NCBI GenBank assembly: GCA_903934745.1
Contig: CAIZOZ010000148.1
Location: 1-5,345, forward strand
Source: an uncultured cyanobacterium
GTDB lineage: Bacteria; Cyanobacteriota; Cyanobacteriia; PCC-6307; Cyanobiaceae
DNA: 5,345 bases
Direction of reading: 5' to 3'
This document shows positions 1 through 5,229 of the stretch, piece by piece. The stretch's first letter is position 1; each line of letters opens with the position of its first letter. Under the pieces are notes generated by a model that saw nothing but the letters and a program-made list of their open reading frames with translations, made no database searches and had not been told where the DNA came from. The position numbers and the translations under genes are program-made.

Positions 1-310
1 GCACTACGAAGGCCGGCTCGCCGATGGCACACCGACGGCCCTGGTGCATCTCGATCTCTACCGGCTGGAGCAGAGCGCCGCCGCCGATGAGCTGCTGCTG
101 CAGGAAGAGGAAGAAGCTCTCGCCCTCGGCGCCGTCCTGGCTGTGGAATGGCCCGGCCGCCTCAGCCTGATGCCGGCGGGAGCCTGGCAGGTGGAGCTGG
201 AACTGACCAGGGCCAGCGAACCGGTCCAGGGCCGCTGGGCCCGGATCAGGCCGCCGCTGAACCTGCTGCCGCGCCCAGGCGGCCGCGATCGCCACCCGGG
301 CACGCACTGA
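1..310 (+). CDS. tsaE: tRNA threonylcarbamoyladenosine biosynthesis ATPase TsaE, C-terminal part
   Basis: TsaE is the small P-loop ATPase that works with TsaB and TsaD in the cytoplasm to form t6A at position 37 of ANN-decoding tRNAs. The reading frame is open from base 2, so the start codon and the Walker A loop lie outside the window; about 102 residues remain of a family that is usually near 150. The family signature is clear: VHLDLYRLE (from base 44), then an acidic helix, then LAVEWPGRL, which matches the HxDxYR and EWP motifs of TsaE. The last 25 or so residues are Pro/Arg/Gly-rich and probably not part of the fold. The gene converges on the RTX-like gene with only 34 bases between the two stop codons. 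The family call is secure; the missing half cannot be assessed. Confidence 0.9.
   Translation, partial: HYEGRLADGTPTALVHLDLYRLEQSAAADELLLQEEEEALALGAVLAVEWPGRLSLMPAGAWQVELELTRASEPVQGRWARIRPPLNLLPRPGGRDRHPGTH
285..292. repeat. HIP1 octamer (GCGATCGC)
   Basis: This is an exact copy of the highly iterated palindrome found throughout many cyanobacterial genomes. It lies inside the 3' end of tsaE. Its value here is as a taxonomic marker. Confidence 0.75.
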
Positions 311-344
311 AACAGCAGCCCCCAAGGTCCCACGCCCGCCGCGC

Positions 345-358
345 TCAGCCGAGGCTGA
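345..358. terminator. Inverted repeat at the RTX-like gene stop codon
   Basis: TCAGCC-GA-GGCTGA is a perfect 6-bp inverted repeat, or 5 bp with a 4-base loop. It starts on the stop codon of the minus-strand RTX-like gene and lies 35 bases past the tsaE stop. It could help end transcription from either side. No T-run follows on either strand and the stem is short, so a chance palindrome is possible. Confidence 0.25.
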
Positions 359-2057
359 TCTCAGTGCCAGACAGCACAGGGTTGTGCACGCCCAGCACCG
401 CAAACACCTGGTCCCAACAGTCCTCACCGCTGTTGAGATAGCCGTAGGTCACGGCACCCTCCGCCGTGTCGATGACCTCGACATAGAGACCACTGGCCGT
501 CGGCTGCGCAGCGATCTGCTGCAGCACCTGCTGCCGAAAGTCCACGGCATCAAGGCTGCCGCTCAGACCCGTCACCAGGTCGTTGACACCGGCATGGCAC
601 AACTGGAGCACATCGTCGCTGGAGCCTGAATCCGCCATCTGCAGGCTGGTGAGGCCGGTGAGCAGGCCACCGTTGGCGGCCCCCACCTCAAAGCGATCAC
701 GACCCGCTCCGGAGTTGATCGAGCAGGCCGCTGCCCCGAACAGGATCCGGTCATCGCCTGCTCCCGTCAGCACGGACACGGGGCCGTCCTGCTCAGCCGG
801 TGTGAGGCGGAACTGCACGCCCCCATCACCACCGATCAGGACAGCCCCCGGGGCCAGGCAGCCTGCGGCCACACCCAGCTGCACGGAGCCGGCGATGCCA
901 CTCACATCCACACGGCTGAGACTGCCCGGGGCCGACCCAGCCGTCAGCAGGCCGAGGTCCGCCAGCCCTTTGGAGGGGCTCCGCAGCACCACCTCCCGGA
1001 GCTGTTGGCCGCTCAGCCCCGGCAGGGTCCAGCTGCCCTGCAGACCAATGGCTCCGCTGGCATCGAGGCGGAGGCGCTCCACGCCATCAAACTGCAGCGG
1101 ATCGGCATGACTGAGCCCGCTGGCGGGATCGAGAGCAATGCCGCGGTTGTCATAAAGCACCAGCAACTGATCATCGCTGCCGCTCAAGGTCTGGGGCCCG
1201 CTGACCACAAAACCAGGGAAGCGCTGCTGGCCACGATCACCACCACCGACGAACAGCACTGATCGGAGCCCCGGCGCATTGAGCAGGGTGCCGACGGCAT
1301 GCTCTTCACCGGGGCGGGTTGCCGAGGTCTGAAGTTCCACAGCCGTGATCGCACCATTGCCGACGAGGTCAAGCTGGCCGCTCGACCCTTTCTGCAGAAT
1401 CAGTCCCTGCACATGGCTGAGGCTGGGAAGGCTGATATTGCCGAGCACGCACAGACCCAGCAGGGTGCGAGAGCCGGGGGCAAGACCACCCAGAAACGTG
1501 AGCGATTCGAAGGCGTAAGTGCCGAGAAAAACAGCCGTCTGACCGGTGGATCCACGGGCATCGATGCTCAGATTCCGATCGGCGCCCGCAACGGTTCCGA
1601 TCCCGAGATCGAGGTAGTTCCTGCCGCTGCCGCGCACCCGAATCTGCCGCAACATCGACGTAGTATTGATATCGATGTGGTTCTTGATGCCACCGGTGAC
1701 AATGTCAAGACTATGAATCTTGCTGGCGATATTGACTTCAGCCTCATCCGCTGCGTCGCCGGCATTCACCAGCAACAGACGCAAGACACCATCGTTGCGA
1801 CGGGGATTGAAGGAAAGATTGAGCTGCACCGGCGCAGGTGTGAGCACACCAAAGCGGCTATGGCTGTTGGCATTGAGCAGCGTCAGGGTATGGCGCTGAC
1901 TGCGATCTCCGTCAACAATCCACTGAGCCACGGGCCGCGGATGCCGCCCAAGATCAACACTCAGATCACTGAACAACCTATAACGATGCACAGGCCGGCC
2001 ATACCAGGGCCAGGGCCAGGATTGCCCAGGGGAAAAGAATGATTTCAGCTGTCCCAT
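345..2057 (-). CDS. S-layer-like / degenerate RTX surface protein, probably type I secreted
   Basis: The product is about 570 residues, rich in Gly, Leu, Ser, Ala and Asp. It has no N-terminal signal peptide and no membrane segment. Residues 180-430 have an alternating beta-strand character with phrases such as SRVDVSGIAGSVQLGV, as in RsaA-type S-layer and beta-roll proteins. Two single-turn RTX nonapeptides follow at about 430-458 (TGAGDDRIL and SGAGRDRFE, close to GGxGxDxUx), then a LTGLTSLQMADSG...DDVLQL segment and a roughly 60-residue tail that could be the type I secretion signal. Calcium binding and export through an ABC/HlyD/TolC-type system are inferred from that family; no transporter is in the window. 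The start is the ATG at 2057 because GGAG lies 9 bases upstream; the frame also has an ATG at 2081 and a GTG at 2123, but neither has a clear ribosome binding site. Oddities are a WPWPW run near residue 15 and five cysteines, which are rare in RTX exoproteins. The exact family is not certain. Confidence 0.6.
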   Translation of the reverse strand: MGQLKSFFSPGQSWPWPWYGRPVHRYRLFSDLSVDLGRHPRPVAQWIVDGDRSQRHTLTLLNANSHSRFGVLTPAPVQLNLSFNPRRNDGVLRLLLVNAGDAADEAEVNIASKIHSLDIVTGGIKNHIDINTTSMLRQIRVRGSGRNYLDLGIGTVAGADRNLSIDARGSTGQTAVFLGTYAFESLTFLGGLAPGSRTLLGLCVLGNISLPSLSHVQGLILQKGSSGQLDLVGNGAITAVELQTSATRPGEEHAVGTLLNAPGLRSVLFVGGGDRGQQRFPGFVVSGPQTLSGSDDQLLVLYDNRGIALDPASGLSHADPLQFDGVERLRLDASGAIGLQGSWTLPGLSGQQLREVVLRSPSKGLADLGLLTAGSAPGSLSRVDVSGIAGSVQLGVAAGCLAPGAVLIGGDGGVQFRLTPAEQDGPVSVLTGAGDDRILFGAAACSINSGAGRDRFEVGAANGGLLTGLTSLQMADSGSSDDVLQLCHAGVNDLVTGLSGSLDAVDFRQQVLQQIAAQPTASGLYVEVIDTAEGAVTYGYLNSGEDCWDQVFAVLGVHNPVLSGTEISLG

Positions 2058-2066
2058 TGTGATCAA

Positions 2067-2070
2067 CTCC
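2067..2070 (-). promoter_or_regulatory. Ribosome binding site favouring the start at 2057
   Basis: On the minus strand CTGGAG ends 9 bases before the ATG at 2057. The in-frame ATG at 2081 and GTG at 2123 have no comparable purine-rich element at a suitable distance, so this site decides the chosen start of the RTX-like gene. Confidence 0.5.
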
Positions 2071-2202
2071 AGCCTTGACATCTGCGTCTCACAAATCGAA
2101 CGCAACAGCCCAGAGGCCAGCACCCATCATGACGGCCGACCTTGCCCCACACCGAACCCCGGCCCGGCGGCATTCCCCAGACTGAGCCAGGCAGCGGCAC
2201 TG

Positions 2203-2258
2203 GCCACGGACCTCGAGCCACGGGCCTCGAGTCACGGGCCTGGAGCCACGGGCCTGAA
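2203..2258. repeat. Four tandem copies of a 14-bp repeat
   Basis: Units at 2203, 2217, 2231 and 2245 follow the consensus GCCACGGGCCTCGA with one or two changes each, and a partial fifth (GCC) follows. The array sits in the 213-base spacer between the mutY stop and the RTX-like start. The period is not a multiple of three and no convincing gene crosses it, so it is non-coding. I found no inverted repeat or T-run that would make it a clear terminator; its role, if any, is unknown. Confidence 0.85.
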
Positions 2259-2270
2259 GCCAAAGCAGCC

Positions 2271-3458
2271 CTACGGCTCTGGATCCGCCGCCGGGGTACT
2301 GGCATCCAAGCGTTCCAGCAAGGCCGCAATGATGCGGCTATTAGCGGCCGGAAACGGATAGTCGGCCAGCTCGGCCGGCCGTACCCAGCGCACCTGCTGG
2401 GAGGCCAGGGGCTGGGGTTCACCCGCGAGCCAGGTGCAGAGATGCACCACAAACCGCAGGCGCTTGTGGCTGTAGGCGTGCTCGATCACGATCAGCTCCT
2501 CGCCCACGGTCACGGCGATCGCCAGTTCCTCGTCCAGCTCCCGCGCGATCGTGGCGGCGATCGCTTCGCCCTCCTCCTGCTTGCCGCCGGGGAATTCCCA
2601 CAGGCCGCCCAGCAGCCCCTCGTTGAGCCGCTGATCGATCAGCACCCGGCCGGCGCCATCGAGCACCACCCCCACCCCGACCACCTGGAACGGCACGGTG
2701 CGGGGGGCGTCCTTCACGGGGTAGCGGGCGGGATCGCCGGCAGCGTAGGCAGCGCAGTGCCCCCGCCAGGGACAGGCGCCACAGCGGGGAGAGCGGGGGG
2801 TACAGATGCTGGCGCCCAGATCCATCAGAGCCTGGTTGAACGCTCGGGGCCGCTGCGGATCGAGCAAGGTCTCACTCAGTTGCCAGAACCGGGCGAGCTG
2901 CCGCGCCGGCGGCCGCGGACTGGCGATCAGGCGCGCCAGCACCCGTTGGACGTTGCCATCGAGGATCGCCTGCGGCTGATCAAAGACCGAAGAGACAATG
3001 CTGGCGGCGGTGCTGCGGCCCAGTCCCGGCAAGGCCTGCCAGCCCTCAAGGCTGCGGGGCCAGAGATCAGCTCCGTTAGGGCCTGAAGCCATCACACCGT
3101 CGAGGCTCTGGTCTGGGCGCAGGCTCTGGCGCTGGCCGACAAGCAGCTGCCCCGCAGCCCGATGCAGGCGCCGCGCCCGGGAGTAGTAGCCCAGGCCCTG
3201 CCACAGCATCAGCACGTCGTGCTCGGCGGCGGCGGCCAGGGCCACCAGGCTGGGCAGGGCTGCCAGCCAGCGCTGCCAGTAGGGCAGCACCACCGCCAGC
3301 TGGGTCTGCTGCAGCATCACCTCGGCCACCAGCACCGGATAGGGATCAAGCTCCTCGCCATCGGCGGGACGGCCGCCATCGGCGCGGAGCTTCCAGGGGA
3401 TGCCATGACGGCCGTGGTCTTCCCACCAAGCCAGCAGCTGCTGGCGCAGCTCGGGCAC
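2271..3458 (-). CDS. mutY: Adenine DNA glycosylase MutY with MutT-like C-terminal domain
   Basis: MutY removes adenine mispaired with 8-oxoguanine and so prevents G:C to T:A transversions. The 395-residue product is slightly longer than the usual 350. The glycosylase domain (1-240) shows AEVMLQQTQ with the catalytic Glu at 46, WQGLGYYSRAR, the helix-hairpin-helix PGLGRSTAA (144-152) and ILDGNVQRVLAR with catalytic Asp at 167. The 4Fe-4S ligands are C219, C226, C229 and C235 in the expected C-x6-C-x2-C-x5-C spacing. The C-terminal domain (about 255-385) resembles MutT and holds AYSHKRL (328-334), matching the FSH loop that reads 8-oxoguanine. Its Nudix box at 292-314 (Gx5Ex7RELxEE) is intact apart from Ala at the late Gly. 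The start is a GTG with no strong ribosome binding site. It is the only ATG, GTG or TTG I find between the upstream in-frame stop (3576) and the conserved N-terminal region, and it gives an N-terminus of normal length. Confidence 0.95.
   Translation of the reverse strand: MPELRQQLLAWWEDHGRHGIPWKLRADGGRPADGEELDPYPVLVAEVMLQQTQLAVVLPYWQRWLAALPSLVALAAAAEHDVLMLWQGLGYYSRARRLHRAAGQLLVGQRQSLRPDQSLDGVMASGPNGADLWPRSLEGWQALPGLGRSTAASIVSSVFDQPQAILDGNVQRVLARLIASPRPPARQLARFWQLSETLLDPQRPRAFNQALMDLGASICTPRSPRCGACPWRGHCAAYAAGDPARYPVKDAPRTVPFQVVGVGVVLDGAGRVLIDQRLNEGLLGGLWEFPGGKQEEGEAIAATIARELDEELAIAVTVGEELIVIEHAYSHKRLRFVVHLCTWLAGEPQPLASQQVRWVRPAELADYPFPAANSRIIAALLERLDASTPAADPEP
2515..2522. repeat. HIP1 octamer (GCGATCGC)
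   Basis: This is an exact HIP1 copy inside the region of mutY that encodes the MutT-like domain, 42 bases from the next copy. Confidence 0.75.
2557..2564. repeat. HIP1 octamer (GCGATCGC)
   Basis: This is a second exact HIP1 copy within mutY. It falls within the Nudix-box codons. Confidence 0.75.
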
Positions 3459-3551
3459 CCGGCCGCTGAGTTCCGGCAGATCGGCGTCCAGCGCAGGGGT
3501 CCGGGGGATGGTGCTCTCCGCAGCGCGGCGAAGTCTGGCGCGGGAGGCGGC

Positions 3552-3577
3552 GACGGCGGCTCTCAGGCGCCGCCGTC
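3552..3577 (-). terminator. GC-rich 9-bp stem-loop at the end of the HEPN remnant
   Basis: GACGGCGGC (3552-3560) and GCCGCCGTC (3569-3577) are perfect complements separated by 8 bases. The structure overlaps the TGA of the HEPN remnant and lies 94 bases before the mutY start, where a terminator would separate the two. No T-run follows on the minus strand, so it is not a textbook intrinsic terminator; it may instead act as a pause or RNA-stability structure. Confidence 0.45.
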
Positions 3578-3827
3578 AGGCCTCGGAGCCGATGATCGCC
3601 GCCACATGCTCAACCAGCTGCTCGGCGCGAAGCAGCCAATGGGCGCGATCGAGCCCCATCGGCTCGGGATCGACGTCGTAGCGGAACTGCACCGCGAAGA
3701 TCGTGAAGGCCTCTAGACAGCGAAAGTCCTCCACAACAGCCCCGGCCTGGGTGAGCCGCTCCAACAGCAGGGTTGTGCTCCCCAATCCGAGGGGCAGGCC
3801 CCACCCAGGCCACCCACCGCCGGCCAC
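3576..3827 (-). pseudogene. C-terminal half of a HEPN-domain protein (remnant)
   Basis: Residues 18-80 of this 83-residue frame fit the second half of the HEPN fold (PF05168 type): LLLERLTQAGA, then EAFTIFAVQFRYDV, then a final helix DRAHWLLRAEQLVEHVAAII. HEPN proteins often pair with a minimal nucleotidyltransferase as a toxin-antitoxin or RNase module. The first two helices, normally about 60 residues, are missing. Residues 1-17 (GTG start, Gly/Trp/Pro-rich) resemble nothing in the family. Near 3775 the neighbouring minus frame reads GEHN, which would join the LLLERL stretch if one C were removed, suggesting a frameshift at the decay point. No nucleotidyltransferase motif (GSxxxGxxxxxSDxD) is visible upstream. 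A short but functional protein is possible but less likely. Confidence 0.5.
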
Positions 3828-3917
3828 GCCAAGGCCCGCGCTAACGCCCGCCAGCGCAGCGCCGATGCCGCCTACTTCGAAGCCCTGGCCGCTGAACAGC
3901 GGGAGTCTGGCGATTGA
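3822..3917 (+). pseudogene. Orphan C-terminal tail of an unidentified protein
   Basis: On the plus strand the frame ending at the TGA of 3915-3917 reads GHAKARANARQRSADAAYF, then EALAAEQRESGD. It has the helix-like composition and GC-ending codons of a real high-GC gene. Upstream of about 3822 the same frame turns Pro/Gly-rich and protein-like character is lost, and there is no convincing start. It looks like the last 30 or so residues of a gene whose body was deleted at the same junction that cut the HEPN remnant. I do not recognise the family, and chance coding character cannot be excluded. Confidence 0.25.
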
Positions 3918-3983
3918 GGCCCAGGTTGCGGCTCCAAGCCATGCCAGGGATCCTTACAGTTCTGGGGCGGGTGGTACGGCAGT

Positions 3984-4274
3984 GTGGATGATCTCAGCCA
4001 CATCAACCGATCCCGGTCGCTGTACGCCTCCGCTCGCACCTGGTTCCTGAGCAGCGACATTCGCCCCAGTGGAGGCTTCGCCTCCTCCCGCCGGGTGCTG
4101 CTCTACGGCCTCTTTCAAGCCTCTCTGAGCCGCCAGCGCGTGCGCTTCATGGTCACCACCGAAGCCGAGGCGATCGAAGCGCTGGCCCGTTGCCGGCCCG
4201 GCATGCTGCTCATCACCCCGAATCTGGAGGAGAAGGTGATGCAACTGGGCCTGGCCCGGGTGGCGGGCCGCTGA
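3984..4274 (+). pseudogene. N-terminal half of an atypical response regulator (truncated)
   Basis: The 96-residue frame starts at a GTG and reads SLYASARTWFLSSD, ASSRRVLLYGLFQASLSRQ, FMVTTEAEAIEAL and RCRPGMLLITPNLEE. This resembles, from memory, the start of a picocyanobacterial LuxR-type response-regulator family with a degenerate receiver. The helix-strand order fits a receiver domain, but the phosphoacceptor Asp position after the LLIT strand carries Pro/Asn rather than Asp. The frame ends about 12 residues later. The rest of the receiver and the helix-turn-helix output domain appear in none of the downstream plus frames, so the gene is probably cut. Full-length relatives continue with EEGDG at the point where this reads EEKVMQ. 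Without DNA binding it could not act as a regulator. An intact stand-alone small protein remains possible. Confidence 0.5.
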
Positions 4275-4303
4275 AGGCGGGCAAGCGTCGCTCGCGCTTC
4301 AGC
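4270..4303 (+). terminator. Inverted repeat across the response-regulator remnant stop
   Basis: GCTGAAG (4270-4276) pairs with CTTCAGC (4297-4303), a perfect 7-bp stem over a 20-base GC-rich loop that can fold further (AAGCG at 4283 with CGCTT at 4295). It begins on the last sense codon of the remnant and lies between two convergent genes. There is no T-run, so termination is only a suggestion. Confidence 0.3.
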
Positions 4304-4356
4304 CCATCACCACGAGGGGCCGCACCACGCACCGCAAACCGCACCCTCCCCCAGAC

Positions 4357-5088
4357 TCAGAACCCCCCAGGCCTGGGCCGCGCCGAAGACAGCGACACGT
4401 TCACCACTGACTGAGTCGCCACTGATGGAACCGCTACTGATGGAACCGCCGGGGCTGAAGGCCGCGGCGCCTGGGGCACCGCCACCACGTTGAAGGCGAT
4501 CGACCAGCGCTCCCCCTCACCGCGGAACGGCGCCACCGAATGGGGCTGCCAGGCGGGAAACACATAGAAATCACCGGGCACAGGCAACACGTACTCGGCC
4601 ATGCCGGTACGAAAACTCTGGATATGCCATTCCTCCGGCCCGTGAAAACAGAGCTGGCCGTCGAAGCTCTCGCCGTTGATCTGGGGTGGCACCTGCAGAA
4701 ACAACACGCCAGAAAAGCTACCCCCATGGGTATGGGTGGGATTGTAATCACCCTGGCGCTGCACATTGAGCCAGAGATCAATCATCTGCAGGGTGTAACG
4801 CCCCGGCACCCAGGGCCCCCGCCCCTGGGGGGGCTGCTTGTCGATCACATGCCGGATCCAGCGCTCACAGCCCGGCAGAATCAGATCGCGGCAGAGCTCA
4901 ATCACCGCCGGCTGATCCGGCCGCAGCTCCCGTTGCTGAAACAGCTGGCCGGCCAGCTTGGTTGCCGCATTCGGACTGGCCTCCGGGTCAGCGGCCACCT
5001 GGCGGGCCAAGTGCTGCAGATCGGCCAGCAAAGCCTCGCTCAGCCTGCCCTTGAGCAAATAGCGAGGAAAGAGGCTGAGCACCTCCAT
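4357..5088 (-). CDS. Putative 2-oxoglutarate / Fe(II)-dependent oxygenase (TIGR02466-like)
   Basis: The 243-residue product opens with MEVLSLFPRYLL, typical of the TIGR02466/PF13759 family of putative Fe(II)/2-oxoglutarate dioxygenases. The jelly-roll core is visible: NPTHTHGGSFSGVLFLQVP with candidate iron-binding His at 119 and 121, QLCFHGPEEW, then GDFYVFPAWQPHSV with the distal His at 183, and RWSIAFNV with Arg 194 placed to bind the 2-oxoglutarate carboxylate. The substrate is unknown for this family; relatives occur in marine cyanobacteria and their phages. The start is the ATG at 5088, which has AAGG 7 bases upstream. In-frame starts at 5115, 5127 and 5133 would add 9 to 15 residues outside the conserved region. 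The last 38 or so residues are a Pro/Ala/Val/Ser tail built partly from a 15-bp repeat, and appear dispensable. The gene converges on the response-regulator remnant. Confidence 0.8.
   Translation of the reverse strand: MEVLSLFPRYLLKGRLSEALLADLQHLARQVAADPEASPNAATKLAGQLFQQRELRPDQPAVIELCRDLILPGCERWIRHVIDKQPPQGRGPWVPGRYTLQMIDLWLNVQRQGDYNPTHTHGGSFSGVLFLQVPPQINGESFDGQLCFHGPEEWHIQSFRTGMAEYVLPVPGDFYVFPAWQPHSVAPFRGEGERWSIAFNVVAVPQAPRPSAPAVPSVAVPSVATQSVVNVSLSSARPRPGGF
4419..4448. repeat. Two tandem copies of a 15-bp coding repeat
   Basis: CCACTGATGGAACCG and CTACTGATGGAACCG differ at one base. On the minus strand they encode AVPSV twice in the C-terminal tail of the oxygenase. The period of five codons keeps the frame, which fits slippage extending a disordered tail. 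Confidence 0.85.
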
Positions 5089-5095
5089 CTCAGAA

Positions 5096-5099
5096 CCTT
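5096..5099 (-). promoter_or_regulatory. Ribosome binding site favouring the start at 5088
   Basis: On the minus strand AAGG lies 7 bases before the ATG at 5088. The ATG at 5115 has GGAAGG directly against it, too close to work well, and the starts at 5127 and 5133 have no such element. Confidence 0.4.
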
Positions 5100-5229
5100 G
5101 CCGATCCGGAGTCATCCTTCCACCCATACCCAAAAGCTCTGCCCCGAAAGGCTATCCCTCCCCCCGGTACCAGCAAGCGCTCCGACTGCGACGTTGCCAC
5201 CCCCAGCCCAACTCCAATCAACCCGCTCA

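Noticed and set aside
1299..2042. 247-codon plus-strand open frame opposite the RTX-like gene
   Set aside because: It lacks recognisable motifs and lies opposite a frame with coherent beta-roll and RTX features; long antisense frames are expected at high GC.
2142..3086. 314-codon plus-strand open frame opposite mutY
   Set aside because: It runs antisense to the clearly identified MutY frame, is Gly/Pro/Gln/His-rich, and crosses the 14-bp repeat; it is a shadow.
3162..3716. 184-codon plus-strand open frame over the mutY 5' end
   Set aside because: It is antisense to conserved MutY and HEPN sequence and has no domain features.
3954..4244. 96-codon minus-strand frame opposite the response-regulator remnant
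   Set aside because: The plus strand gives the coherent receiver-like sequence; the minus frame is low-complexity Gly/Ala/His.
4190..4414. Continuation of the response regulator in a shifted frame (EGDAT after LEE)
   Set aside because: Only four or five residues resemble the expected EEGDG; the frame then becomes Gly/Pro/Arg-rich with no receiver or helix-turn-helix sequence, so a simple frameshift does not restore the gene.
5134..5200. Possible promoter of the oxygenase gene (TTGCTG, 16 bases, TAGCCT on the minus strand)
   Set aside because: Each box matches the sigma-70 consensus at only about half its positions; it is not distinguishable from chance.
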